Source: Liolophura sinensis
Taxonomy: Eukaryota > Mollusca > Polyplacophora > Chitonida > Chitonidae
Assembly (NCBI RefSeq): GCF_032854445.1
Contig: NC_088300.1
Coordinates: 1,114,001-1,178,000, forward strand
Direction: 5' to 3'
DNA: 64,000 nucleotides
Shown: positions 38,801 through 50,500 of the stretch, piece after piece
How the letters are laid out: each line of letters opens with the position of its first letter
Position numbering within the stretch: position 1 is the stretch's first letter
Program-made: the position numbers and the translations under genes
The notes under the pieces: model-generated
The model's input: only the letters and a program-made list of their open reading frames with translations
Told to the model about the DNA's origin: nothing
Database searches by the model: none

Positions 38801-41800
38801 ATCTCCTTGAGGTTATATGTTGTGTGTACAGTATAGTGCCAAGCTATGCATCTCCCTCAGGTTACAGTGTATGTCTTGTGTGTACAGTATGGTGTCTGCA
38901 ATTGACCACTTGAAAATAAATGTGAAATTTTAGTGTACATGCATGTTTATTTATTTTATTGAACTCAATGCTCATGAATAAATCACACCTGTAAAATTAT
39001 GGTCAGAAATCCACTGACACACCTGCTGACATAAAATGTTATCAGAACAAGCGACAGCTGGGTTTGAACACAGGATATCATTGGCCTGTGACTAATGAAT
39101 ATATGTCCCTTGTTCAGATGTCCCTTTCACTCCTTTACCATTTTATTGCTTCGCACCTTTGTTCCAGACAGGAATTGTAATCACAAATCATTTACCAGGA
39201 ATCACAGATGTATCCAGTACCAGCTTCTATCTGAGCTACAAGATCACTGGAATTCCTAAAAGCACAGGAGAGTTCCACATCAAGGTAGGCAAATCCGTTT
39301 GTCATAGACTTACTTTTCAAATAAAGTGATAAAGTATAATGCATGTAAGTACCATTTTAACTTGAGTACCTTCTTGTACTTTGAAAATGATTGTCGATTA
39401 AGTTTGTTTGTATTCTTTTTGTACATGGTAACGTTTCACCCTTATATATTTTATGGTCTTCGTTAATGGCATCAGCATAGTACTTTTTCAGACCTACTTG
39501 TTTGCAGGTTTACTTTGGACGCCATCTGTTGGCTCAGGCATCTCACTCACATCCTGGAGAGTATTTCATCACTGTGCAGTCCTGGTTGACTCCTAGTCAT
39601 GGTCATGTGACTGTGGTTTTGACGAATCATCATGGCCAAGTCTACCAGGATTCCATGTCAGTCAGGTAAAGACACCTTTGCAGATGATGCAGATAAATGC
39701 TCAGTTCATTTCTATCTTATGTCGGAGCGTCGGCATTGGGGTCCAATAACAGAGAAAGCAATGCTAAACAAAATGTTATGGGAGGTATCAGGAGTATTGT
39801 GGGTATTGAGATTAAGGTTTGTACACACGTCAAGTACAATACCATGATTAAGGTTTGCACACACGCCGAGTACAATACCACGATTAAGGTTTGCACACAC
39901 GTCGAGTACAATACCACGATTAAGGTTTGCACACACGCCGAGTACAGTACCACGATTGCCATGATTAAGGTTTGTTCAGGTTGGCCACAATACCACGATT
40001 AAGGTTTGTACACACATCGAGTACAATTCCAAGATTAAGGTTTGTTCACGTGGACCACAATACCACGATTAAGGTTTGCACACACGCCGAGTACAGTTCC
40101 ACGATTAAGGTTTGCACACACGCCGAGTACAATACCACGATTAAGGTTTGCACACACGCCGAGTACAATGCCATGATTAAGGTTTGCACACACGCCGAGT
40201 ACAATGCCACGATTAAGGTTTGCACACACGTCGAGTACAATACCACGATTAAGGTTTGCACACACGCCGAGTACAATGCCATGATTAAGGTTTGCACACA
40301 CGCCGAGTACAATGCCATGATTAAGGTTTGCACACACGCCGAGTACAATACCACGATTAAGGTTTGCACACACGTCGAGTACAATACCACGATTAAGGTT
40401 TGCACACACGCCGAGTACAGTACCACGATTGCCATGATTAAGGTTTGTTCAGGTTGGCCACAATACCACGATTAAGGTTTGTACACACATCGAGTACAAT
40501 TCCAAGATTAAGGTTTGTTCACGTGGACCACAATACCACGATTAAGGTTTGCACACACGCCGAGTACAGTTCCACGATTAAGGTTTGCACACACGCCGAG
40601 TACAATACCACGATTAAGGTTTGCACACACGCCGAGTACAATGCCATGATTAAGGTTTGCACACACGCCGAGTACAATGCCACGATTAAGGTTTGCACAC
40701 ACGTCGAGTACAATACCACGATTAAGGTTTGCACACACGCCGAGTACAATGCCATGATTAAGGTTTGCACACACGCGGAGTACAATGCCATGATTAAGGT
40801 TTGCACACACGCCGAGTACAATACCACGATTAAGGTTTGCACACACGCCGAGTACAATACCACGATTAAGGTTTGCACACACGCTGAGTACAATACCACA
40901 ATGCCATGATTAAGGTTTGTTCAGGTTGGCCACAATACCACGATTAAGGTTTGTACACACGCCGAGTACAGTTCCACGATTAAGGTTTGCACACACGCCG
41001 AGTACAATACCACGATTAAGGTTTGCACACACGCCGAGTACAATACCATGATTAAGGTTTGCACACACGCCGAGTACAATACCACGATTAAGGTTTGCAC
41101 ACACGCCGAGTACAATACCACAATGCCACGATTAAGGTTTGTTCAGGTTGGCCACAATACCACGATTAAGGTTTGTACACACGTCGAGTACAATTCCACG
41201 ATTAAGGTTTGTTCACGTCGACCACAATACCAGGATTAAGGTTTGTACACACGCCGAGTACAGTTCCACGATTAAGGTTTGCACACACGCCGAGTACAAT
41301 GCCACGATTAAGGTTTGTTCAGGTTGGCCACAATACCACGATTAAGGTTTGTACACACGTCGAGTACAATTCCACGATTAAGGTTTGTTCACGTCGACCA
41401 CAATACCAGGATTAAGGTTTGTACACACGCCGAGTACAGTTCCACGATTAAGGTTTGCACACACGCTGAGTACATCACCACGATTAAGGTTTGTTCACGT
41501 TGACCACAATACCACGATTAAGGTTTGTACACACGCCGAACACAATACCAGGATTAAGGTTTGTACACACGCCGAGTACAATACCACGATTAAGGTTTGC
41601 ACACACGTCGAGCACAATACCACGATTAAGGTTTGCACACACGCCGAGCACAATACCACGATTAAGGTTTGCACTTAGCATGATACCACGATTAGGGTTT
41701 GTACACACGCCGAGTACAATACCACGATTAAGGTTTGCACACACATCGAGTACAATACCACGATTAAGGTTTGCACTTAGCACAATACCACGATTAAGGT

Positions 41801-42920
41801 TTGCACACACGCCGAGCACAATACCATGATTAAGGTTTGCACTTAGCACGATACCACGATTAGGGTTTGTACACACGCTGAGTACAATACCACGATTAAG
41901 GTTTGCACACACGTCGAGTACAATACCACGATTAAGGTTTGCACTTAGCACAATACCACGATTAAGGTTTGCATACACGCCGAGCACAATACCATGTTTA
42001 AGGTTTGCACTTAGCACGATACCACGATTAGGGTTTGTACACACGCGGAGTACAATACCATGATTAAGGTTTGCACTTAGCACAATACCACGATTAGGGT
42101 TTGTTTGTACACACGCCGAGTACAATACCACGATTAAGGTTTGCACTTAGTTAAGCACAATACGACGATTAAGGTTTGTACACACGTCGAGCACAATATC
42201 ACGAGAAGGATATTCCATCGTTCATTAGGTGTATACAGATTAAACACCATAAATTTTTGAACTCCTGACTTATTAGCATCAGAGTTAAACTACATGTTAG
42301 GGGTGGTATCTCAGAAAGTACAGGGGGCCTCCGTGGCTCATTTGGTTAGCGCGGTAGGGCAGAGTAATGACCCAGGAGTCTCTCGCCAATGTGGTCGCTG
42401 TGAGTTCAAGTCCAGCTCAAACTGGCTTCCTCTCCGGCCGTAAGTGGGAAGGTCTGCCAGCAACCTGCGGATGGTTGTGGGTTTCCCCCGGGCTCTGCCC
42501 GGTTTCCACCCACCATAATGCTGACCGCCGTCGTATAAGTGAAATATTCTTGAGTAGGGCGTAAAACACCAATCAAATAAATCAATCAAATAAATCAAAA
42601 AGTACAGAAAGTACATATTTCAGTTTTTTTATGTACCATGCTCAAGATTTGCATTGATATGTTTCCATTTCCAAGTTGGGAACTTATGAAGTGGAGAAAG
42701 CCTTTATCTTGTTTTTTTTCAGTTACATGATAGATTCTATTACAAAGCACTTGTTCATTGGGTGATTGTGTTTGTTGCTAGGTTTCACAGAGTCTCTCTA
42801 CAGGATCTCCAGTGGTTGTTGTGTGGACCATTCTTGGCAATCTTAATTTTGCTGCTGATATTACATGGATTTCCAGCTAAAGACTTATTACCTATGACTA
42901 TGCCTTTTAAACAAAGATGA
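20814..42920 (+). CDS. DEX1-like: DEX1-like FG-GAP repeat type I membrane protein, complete 13-exon gene
   Basis: Exons: 20814-20935, 21804-22029, 22620-22727, 23394-23495, 24396-24523, 25359-25491, 29218-29394, 29669-29865, 33999-34128, 38271-38564, 39168-39284, 39508-39665 and 42782-42920. All junctions are GT-AG with matching phases, summing to 2031 nt (676 residues plus TGA). Residues 1-20 form a signal peptide. FG-GAP-type calcium loops (DxDxDG) follow at about 67-75, 117-126, 205-213 and 382-390, with a degenerate one at 290. A C-terminal hydrophobic helix spans about 642-661 before a 15-residue tail. Order and motifs (ATPLITD, HSSPL, ATPTVIDLD, HVLSG, the final helix) match plant DEX1, which is needed for pollen exine. 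Plant DEX1 is longer because of an acidic insert that this protein lacks. A beta-propeller facing the secretory lumen or outside is inferred; animal function is unknown to me. The start at 20814 is chosen because it yields a signal peptide; an in-frame ATG at 20697 exists. Confidence 0.9.
21121..21279 (+). mobile_element. 5'-truncated SINE, intron 1 of the DEX1-like gene
   Basis: It matches the body and tail of the full SINE at 42324: GTGGGAAGGTCTGC, CGGGCTCTGCCCGGTTTCC, CGTCGTATAAGTGAAA and TTCTTGAGTAAGGCGT, then AATCAAATAAATAAATAAAT. No tRNA-like head is recognisable upstream. Confidence 0.85.
22506..22552 (-). mobile_element. Short SINE tail fragment, intron 2
   Basis: TTATTTGATTGGTTGTTG and CTGTACTCAAGCAT resemble the reverse complement of the SINE 3' tail. 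The fragment is short and diverged, so the call is weak. A similar trace is at about 25057-25090. Confidence 0.4.
23424..24250. repeat. 123-bp array made of exon 4 end + donor + intron start, 7 copies
   Basis: The first unit starts inside exon 4 (TTCACTCAGGTAGTGACC at 23424), includes the last 72 coding bases to CAAACACAG (23495), the donor GTACTGTACACGTACC and 51 intron bases ending in GGTAATAACAG. Starts of later copies: 23547, 23670, 23793, 23915, 24038 and 24161. All but the last keep the exon-like part largely open. The last copy is partly deleted. Confidence 0.9.
24524..25358. other. Intron 5 of the DEX1-like gene, no repeats of note
   Basis: AT-rich unique intron sequence with a possible SINE-tail trace near 25057. 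It is unusual in this gene in lacking a large tandem array. Confidence 0.5.
25421..28822. repeat. ~83-bp array of exon 6 end + donor, about 41 copies
   Basis: The first unit lies in exon 6 (TCAGTGCTGTGGTCAATG, 25421) and runs through the exon end CTAACTCAG (25491) into GTGAGTCATTGATCAG. About 41 copies follow, most keeping CTGCAG|GTGTTACATACTG and CACTCAG|GTGAGTCATT. The 33 bases between these two sites are in the exon frame. Some copies read CAGGGGAATCATT and have lost the donor. A segment of about 409 bp is itself duplicated (CACAATGTTCATCTGG at 28031 and 28440). Confidence 0.9.
28823..29217. other. Unique 3' end of intron 6
   Basis: AT-rich sequence between the 83-bp array and exon 7. It ends in the polypyrimidine-containing acceptor CTCCTCCAG (29209-29217). 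Nothing else is evident. Confidence 0.5.
29876..31675. repeat. 21-bp array in intron 8, about 85 copies
   Basis: The unit is ATGGTGGACAGGGACAGAGTT (21 bp) with GATGGACA, GGACAC and GGACAAAG variants. It begins only about 10 bp after the exon 8 donor (29866). The 7-codon period opens long ORFs in several frames (for example a Met-Val-Asp-Arg-Asp-Arg-Val repeat), judged artefactual because the array is intronic. Confidence 0.95.
31821..33797. repeat. 49-bp array in intron 8, about 40 copies
   Basis: The unit contains TTCATGAACTGGTTACAAT and ACTACCTGCATACCTCTGTA, then CATATGGAG. Two subtypes alternate: ...ACCTCTGTACATATG (49 bp) and ...ACCATGTACATATG (one base shorter). The array follows the 21-bp array after about 145 bp of unique sequence, so this intron holds two unrelated minisatellites. 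Confidence 0.95.
34050..37940. repeat. 117-bp array made of exon 9 end + donor, about 33 copies
   Basis: The first unit lies inside exon 9 (TGTAACCCTGGGGTTTCC) and passes the exon end GTAGATATG (34128) and donor GTGAGCATATAG into intron. Later copies keep GTAGATATGGTGAGCAG almost unchanged. Higher-order structure is clear: the variant CAGAGAGAAACACAC recurs at 35421, 36357 and 37644, spacings of 936 (8 units) and 1287 (11 units). The period of 39 codons leaves an antisense frame open for 1108 codons, an artefact. Confidence 0.95.
37941..38270. other. Unique 3' end of intron 9
   Basis: Non-repetitive AT-rich intron sequence leading to the acceptor TTCTCCCAG before exon 10. Confidence 0.5.
38565..39167. 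other. Intron 10, no large array
   Basis: It contains a few short related segments (TACAGTATAGTGCCAAGC near 38720-38890, about 3-4 diverged copies) but no extended tandem array. Confidence 0.5.
39811..42203. repeat. 36-bp array in intron 12, about 65 copies
   Basis: The unit is ATTAAGGTTTGCACACACG plus CCGAGTACAATACCACG (36 bp). A variant block with GTTCAGGTTGGCCACAAT marks higher-order repeats, for example at about 39974 and 40447 (473 bp apart). Towards the right the unit changes to a shorter GCACTTAGCACAATACC form. Confidence 0.95.
42324..42598 (+). mobile_element. Full-length tRNA-derived SINE with target-site duplication
   Basis: The head GGGGCCTCCGTGGCTCATTT has an A-box-like TGGCTCATTTGGTTAGCG (from 42333) and a B-box-like GAGTTCAAGTCC (42401-42412), the split RNA polymerase III promoter of tRNA-derived SINEs. 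The body has CGGGCTCTGCCCGGTTTCC and TTCTTGAGTAGGGCGT, and the tail is AATCAAATAAATCAATC. The 9-bp AAAGTACAG occurs immediately before (42315-42323) and after (42599-42607), a target-site duplication. It sits in intron 12 in gene orientation. Confidence 0.9.
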
Positions 42921-42967
42921 CAAAATATGATTTTGCTAGAATCGTCGGTTTTGTTTCTGTACTTTTT

Positions 42968-42973
42968 AATAAA
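42968..42973 (+). terminator. Polyadenylation signal of the DEX1-like gene
   Basis: AATAAA lies 48 bases after the TGA stop (42918-42920), giving a short 3' UTR. This supports the end of the gene model. Confidence 0.7.
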
Positions 42974-43914
42974 CTCTTTTGTATGTAATTCCCTGATTTT
43001 GCGTGATGTTTTGTCTCTGTTAGGCCATACATATTGTACACATGTATGTAGTTGACCAATGGTGTTACCTGTTGAAATCCAGCTTGCTCTCATTCACCTG
43101 CAGCTTTAAGTCTTGAGGTATGCGATAAACCAGGGAAAAGGTGACTATTTCTTTAGTGATCCACTGTGGTTACTTCAACCATAAACCTGTCATTTTATTA
43201 GGGAAATATTTCTGAGCACCACGTTAGTTACAAGTAAAACATCAATAATATAATTTATTACACGAACACCTGTTAATATTTTTGAATTAGGCCCTTCTGT
43301 ACGTATCCCCACCGTCCTGCCATCTGCAGATCACAAAGAGTAGCTAATCAAACGTCGTACAAAGATTTCTGATGTTGAAGGTAAATATACACATAAAGTC
43401 TATTCATTTAACGATGAATAAATATGAATGTTTTTTTTACGGTGACATTGTGTAGACATTCAGTGATCAAAGAATCTGTGGTTACCGCAAACGCTGTATG
43501 TGCTTCGTTCAAGGGGTCTCCCGAGTAACACGCATTGATCCACAGATCGCTATAGAGGCATGCTGAGGCTTACAGTGAGCAAGGTCCGCGAACCAGCTGA
43601 TGTATTTCCCAAGCCTGTATGTACATGTACTTAGAAAGTCGGTTTGGAGCTCTTGGGTTTCGGGTTTAAAGGGCTCCGGTGTATCATGCAGTTAGTTTAG
43701 GGAGATCTACGTGTAGATACTCCAGGCAAATGATGACATTGATTGGAAAAAAGAGTGCTTCGTTTTGGTTGAATCGGGATTAGTATTTACAGTAGTCGCT
43801 CAAAAAAGTTGTTGTAGCCTTTTCTGTGTAATGTGTACTCCATGAAAACAACTGACCCTTTATAAAATTGACGAGTGCCGTTGGATGGTTAGTTGATTGG
43901 TATGCAGCTCCTCC
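42974..43914. other. Intergenic, nothing recognised
   Basis: Unique AT-rich sequence without convincing coding or RNA features. Confidence 0.5.
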
Positions 43915-45510
43915 TGATTGTACCTGGGCTGTATCTTGCTTGGTTCTGCCGCTACCTCAAACGGTTTTTCGGGCTCAAGTGTACGTCACAATACACCTGG
44001 GCTGTATTTTGCTTAGTTGCACCTGTACCTCAAACGATATGATGTGGTGTTCCCGAGGCTCTGTCTTATTTGGTTACACCTGTACGTCAAAATGGTTTGT
44101 CAGGTACAAATGTACGTGACGATATGATGTGGTGTTCCCGAGGCTCTGTCTTGTTTTGTTACACTTGTACGTCAAAACGTTTATCAGGTACAAATGTACG
44201 TGATGATATGATGTGGTGTTCCCGAGGCTCTGTCTTGTTTGATTACACCTGTACGTCAAAACGTTTATCAGGTACAAATGTACGTGACGACATGATGTGG
44301 TGTAGAAGAGGCTCTGTCTTATTTGGTTACGCCTGTACGTCAAAAGGTTATTCAGGTACAAATGTACCTAAGCGAGGCAGCAACAAATACCATTTCAAAA
44401 GTCTTTGGTATGATCCGAATTGGGTTTGATACTGGGTCTCCCCAGGTAGAAATGTACGTGACGATATGATGTGGTGTTTACTAGGTTCTGTCGTGTTTGG
44501 TTGCACCTGAGGATATGCTGTGGTTTTCCTGGGTCTCTGTTTTATTTGATTGCTCCTGTTCATTCAAAGTGTGTTAGGCACAAATATACGTGACGATACG
44601 ATGTGGCTTTGCTGGGGCTCTGTTTTGCTTGGTTACGCCTGTACGTCAAAATGTTTGTCAGGTATCTGTTCAAATCTACGTGACGATACGATGTGGATTT
44701 TCTGGGGCTCTGTTTTGCCTGGTTACGCTTTTACGTGAAAAGGTTTGTCAGGTACATGGTCAAATCTACGTGACGATACGATGTGGTCTTTCTGGGACTC
44801 TGTTTTACTTGGTTACGCCTGTACGTCAAAAGGTTAGTCAGGTACGTGTTCAAATCTACGTGACGATACGATGTGGCTTTGCTGGGGCTCCGTTTTGCTT
44901 GGTTACGCCTGTACGTCAAAAGGTTTGTCAGGTACATGTTCAAATCTACGTGACGATACGATGTGGCTTTGCTGTGGCTCTTTTTTGCTTGGTTACGCCT
45001 GTACGCCAAAAGGTTTGTCAGGTACATGTTCAAATCTACGTGACGATACGATGTGGCTTTGCTGGGGCTCTTTTTTGCTTGATTAGGCCTGTACGCCAAA
45101 AGGTTTGTCAGGTACATGTTCAAATCTACGTGACGATACGATGTGGCTTTGCTGTGGCTCTGTTTTGCTTGGTTACGCCTGTACGTCAAAAGGTTTGTCA
45201 GGTACGTGTTCAAATCTACGTGACGATACGATGTGGTTTGCTGGGGCTCTGTTTTGATTGGTTACGCCTGTACGTGAAAAGGTTTGTCATGTGCATGTTC
45301 AAATCTACGTGACGATACGATGTGGTCTTTCTGGGGCTCTTTTTTTGCTTGGTTACGTCTGTACGTCAAAAGGTTAGTCAGGTACGTGTTCAAATCTACG
45401 TGACGATACGATGTGGTTTGCTGGGGCTCTGTTTTGCTTGGTTACGCCTGTACGTGAAAAGGTTTGTCATGTGCATGTTCAAATCTACGTGACGATACGA
45501 TATGGTTGCT
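43915..45510. repeat. ~90-bp tandem array, about 18 copies
   Basis: Units contain TCTACGTGACGATACGATG, GGGGCTCTGTTTTGCTTGG and TTACGCCTGTACGTCAAAA. Left copies are shorter (about 85 bp) and diverged; right copies are about 90 bp and more uniform. This suggests that expansion was most recent around 44.8-45.2 kb. The 240-codon + strand ORF here is a product of the 30-codon period. Confidence 0.9.
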
Positions 45511-47395
45511 CGGAACCGTCTCTGGTTTCCGCCACCTTTTAAGCGACGGATGTTTGATAATGACGGCACGCGAATCAACGAAAACATTTCCGCTTTTTTC
45601 TGAATTATGTATGACATATTCGTCATAAATCTTTGCTTCGAAGCAAACATTTATATTTCTAAATTGACATCCCGGGTCAATAATCACAAGACCAATTTTC
45701 AATGATGTTAAACACAGATCACCAAAGAGCTGAGAAAGTCTACAAAGTTAAGAGTTAATCACGCAAAGAAGAGATATCAACAGTGTTCAACAATGCTGGA
45801 AAGACGCAGTGAAAATTCCAGGCGGATGAATGAAATGAAGTGTCCAAATCATGTACCGGTACAATGCTAGTATATTAGTTGTCAAAATCAAGATTGACCT
45901 CTGTACATTGCTCACCAGATGTAGCTGATTTTTTTTATCATTTTCATAAAGGCAAAGAACTACTAAAGAATGTAGCCAGAAAACCAGATTTGCCGAGAAC
46001 ATTCAATATAGCATTACCTTAATTCACAATGATTTCGAAGACGTCATGAAAGTCTCATTTGTCTCCTTGCCCCTGGAAATCATTTAGGCCAGGCCGTGAA
46101 ATCAGTGAACAGGTTCGCACTTAGCTATTCCAAGAACATACGTCCATTTTTTATATGTAAAATTAATTTACTGTGTGTAGTTCTGGTGACGTAAGGGGTG
46201 AGGCCGTGTATGGAAAAAATCCATCTTTGGGTAGGTCGAGTAAACAGACCATTTATTCCAAGTGGGACTAAAACATGCGGCGATTAAAGGGCTTTTGTCA
46301 TTGTTTATGCGTCATTTACAGTGGATATATCTAACTGATCAATAACCGTGGGGCGGGATAACAAGCAATCAAACCTTGTTTGTCCTCTTCTGACAGAGGG
46401 AGTTAACAACCACACGCACAAATTCAGCCGCTGTTATGACAACTTTTGATGTTTCCTGATGTTGAAAGAGTAATGTGCAATTAAGAGAAAAAAATAAACG
46501 TTTTTAATTTAAACGGTCACATGGCGTCTTCAACCGCGCTCTAAAACTGGTAACTGGCAGATCCTCTTTGCGCATGCATGTAAATGCCGGTCCAAATATT
46601 CCCCTGGTTACCGGTACCAGAAGTCCATTACCTAGAAGTGTGTAACTTTCCTATAGTTAGTTTCCACGGCCCTTTGCACTTTTCTTCCATCGCTAACACA
46701 TTATGTGACGTGTCTGTCCAGCCATGTTTTTTTCCTCTCTATTGCGCAACGTGGGAAAAAGTGTTCAAAACGCGTTTATGTTGAAATAGACTTTTAAAAA
46801 AATTGCTACGATAGAGAGTTTTGTTAAAGGACAACACTGTCTTTGATAGTAATTGTTTTAGAGTTGCTTGGAAATATGAAAATAGTCAATGGACTCTTAA
46901 CTGCTTTGCAACAATGATCAGAGAAATCGTAGTTTTTGTGGGAGCCGTTTAAATTAGATTTCCCTTGATTCAGTTCACAATTTCAACCCAAGAGGTTGGC
47001 ATATTTCTCCACCAGGTGGCGCGACCTTCTACAGATGACGTAACATGTAACGTAATGTTCCGTGGAGATTAGTTGTAGAGAAGTTGCATACCTCCAGGTA
47101 ATGGACTTCTGCCCGTGCTCATTAGTGAACTCTGCATTGTTAGTGGATAAAAGTTTTGATACATAAATCTAGGGGCATGAAGAGGGAACAGCACTACAGC
47201 ACGGTCTTGCCATGCATGAGTACTACGTCACAAGTTTGCAAATGAACGATTCGTCATAGCTTAAAAAAAAAAAAAGAAGAGAAAAGTTCACCAGTAATAA
47301 AATTGCTAAGATTGATGTGAACGGGTAGAAACTGTAGTCAGTAATCATTCCACACCGTCAGGTTTATTCAGACTGAGGAATAACTGAGGACTGAG

Positions 47396-47398
<3 letters not shown>
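45511..47398. other. Intergenic, nothing recognised
   Basis: Unique sequence with scattered short open frames, none with recognisable protein features. Confidence 0.5.

Positions 47399-47461
<63 letters not shown>
47399..47461. repeat. (TA)n microsatellite
   Basis: About 31 uninterrupted TA dinucleotides. It can extrude cruciforms, and its length is likely to vary between individuals. Confidence 0.98.
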
Positions 47462-47464
<3 letters not shown>

Positions 47465-47597
47465 GATTTAATACGCAGGTTTTGGGATTCGAAGTTACGA
47501 CAACAGAGTGACGTCTCTTTGTGAAGTAAAATTGTTACTTCATGTAAAGCTAATGCCAATGTGCCAATTTTAACATGGGTCTTCAAATGTCATAAAA

Positions 47598-50500
47598 ATC
47601 CACAAAACTGGTTCACCATGTATTCAAATCCCACCAACCTGGTACATCATGTACTCAAACCCCACAAACCTGGTTCACCATGTATTCAAATCCCACAAAC
47701 CTGAAACATCATGTCTTCAAATCCCACAACCCGGGAACACCATGTCTTCAAATCCCACAAACCAGGTACACCAGGTATTCAAATCCCACAAATCTGGTAC
47801 ATCATGTATTCAAATCCCACAAACCTGGTTCACCAAGTGTTCAAATCCCATAAACCTGCTACACCATGTATTCAAATCCCACAAACCTGGTTAACCATGT
47901 CTTCAAATCCCACAAACCGGGTACAAAAGGTATTCAAATTCCACAAACCTGGTACATCATGTATTCAAATCCCACAAATCTGGCTCGCCATGTCTTCAAA
48001 TCCAACAAACCTGGTTCATCATGTGTTCAAATCCCACAAATTTAGTTCACCATATATTCAAATCCCACCAACCTGGTTCACCATGTATTCAAATCCCAGA
48101 AACCTGGTTCACCATGTATTCAAATCCCACAAACCTGGTTCACCATGTATTCAAATCCCAGAAACTTGGTACACCATGTGTTAAAATCCCACAAATCTGG
48201 TTTACCATGTATTCAAATCCAACAAACCTGATACACTATGTATTCAAATCCCACAAACCTGGTTCACCATGTTTTCAAATCCCACAAACCTGGTACACCA
48301 TGTATTCAAATTCCACAAATCTGGTTTACCATGTATTCAAATCCCATAAACCTGGTTCACCATGTATTCAAATCCCACAAACCTGGATCTCCATGTATTC
48401 AAATCCCACAAACTTGGTACACCATGTGTTAAAATCCCACAAATCTGGTTCACGATGTATTCAAATCCAACAAACCTGGTACACTATGTATTCAAATCCA
48501 GAAACGTGGTACACTATGCATTCAAATCCCAATAATCTGGTTCACCATGTATTCAAATCCCAGAAACAGGGTACACTACGTATTGAAATCCCCAAAACCT
48601 GGTTCTCCATGTATTCAAGTCCCACAAACATGGTACATCATGTCTTCAAATCCCACAAATCTGGTTCACCATGTATTCATATCCCACAAACATGGTTCAC
48701 CATGTATTCAAATCCCACAAATCTGGTTCACCATGTCTTCAAATCCCACAAATCCAATACACCATGTATTCAAATCCCACAAACCTAGTACATTATGTAT
48801 TCAAATCCCACAAACCTGGTTTACCATGTACTCAAATCCCATCAACCTTGTACATCATGTATTCAAATCCCACCAACCTTGTACATCATGTCTTCAAATT
48901 CCACAATTCTGGTACATTATGTATTGAAATCCCCAAAACCTGGTTCTCCATGTATTCAAATCCCACAAAGCTGATACACCATGTATTCAAATCCACAAAC
49001 CTGGTTCACCATGTATTCAAATCCCACAAACCAGGAACACCATTTTTTCAAATCCCACAAACCTGGTACATCATGTATTCAAATCCCACAAACCTGTTTC
49101 ACCATGTATTCAAATCCCACCAACCTGGTACATCATCTCTTCAAATCCCAAAAACCTGGTACATCATGTATTTAAATACCACAAATATGGTTCACCATGT
49201 CTTCAAATCCCACAAACCTGGTACACCAGGTATTCAAATCCCACAAACCTGGTTTACCATTTTTTCAAATCCCAATAATCTGGTTCACCATGTATTCAAA
49301 TCCCAGAAACAGGGTACACTACGTATTGAAATCCCCAAAACCTGGTTCTCCATGTATTCAAGTCCCACAAACATGGTACATATCATGTATTCAAATCCCA
49401 CAAACTTTGTTTACCTATTATTCAAACCCCACAAACCTGGTTTACCATGTATTCAAATCTCACAAACCTGGTTCACCATGTATTCAAATCCCACAAACCT
49501 GGTTCACAATGTATTCAAATCCCAGAAACCTGGTACATCATCTCTTCAAATCCCACAAACCTGGTACATCATGTCTTCAAATCCCAGAAAACTGGTACAT
49601 CATGTATTGAAATCCCACAAATCTGGTACACCATGTATTGAAATCCCATAAACCTGGTACACCATGTATTGAAATCCCACAAACCTGTTCACCATGTATT
49701 CAAATTCCACAAACCTGGTTCACAATGTATTCAAATCCCACCAACCTGGTACATCATCTCTTCAAATCCCACAAACCTGGTACATCATGTCTTCAAATCC
49801 ACAAACCTGGTACATCATGTATTTAATCCCACAAATCTGGTTCACCATTTCTTCAAATCCCACAAACCTGGTACATCATGTCTTCAAATCCCACAAACCT
49901 GGTTCACCATGTATTCAAATCCCACAAACCAGGTACACTATGTATTCAAATCACACAAACCTGGTTCACCATGTATTCAAATCCCACAAATCTGGTTCAC
50001 TATCTATTCAAATCCCACAAATCTGGTTTACCATGTATTCAAATGCCACAAACCTGGTACATCATGTCTTCAAATCCCACAACGCTGGTTTGCCATGTCT
50101 TCAAATCCCACAAACCTGCTACACCATGTATTGAAATCCCACAAACCTGGTTCACCATGTATTCAAATCCCACAAACCGGGAACACCAGGTATTCAAATC
50201 CCACAAACCTGGTACATCATGTCTTCAAAACCCACAAATCTGGTACATCATGTATTCAAACCCACAAATCTGGTTCACCATGTCTTCAAATCCCACAAAC
50301 CTGGTTCACCATGTCTTCAAATCCCACAAACCTGGTTCACCATGTATTCAAATCCCACAAACCTGGTACACCATGTCTTCAAATCCCACAAACCTGGTTC
50401 ACCATGTATTCAAATCCCACAAACCTGGTTCTCCATGTATTCAAATCCAACAAACCTGGTTCACCATGTCTTCAAATCCAACAAACCTGATTCACCATGT

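Noticed and set aside
42324-42412. Functional tRNA gene
   Set aside because: The A and B boxes are present but the segment does not fold into a proper cloverleaf by eye, and it is fused to a SINE body with target-site duplication.
43868-45312. Cys-rich and Leu-rich ORFs on both strands
   Set aside because: They follow the 90-bp array period and have no recognisable cysteine framework.
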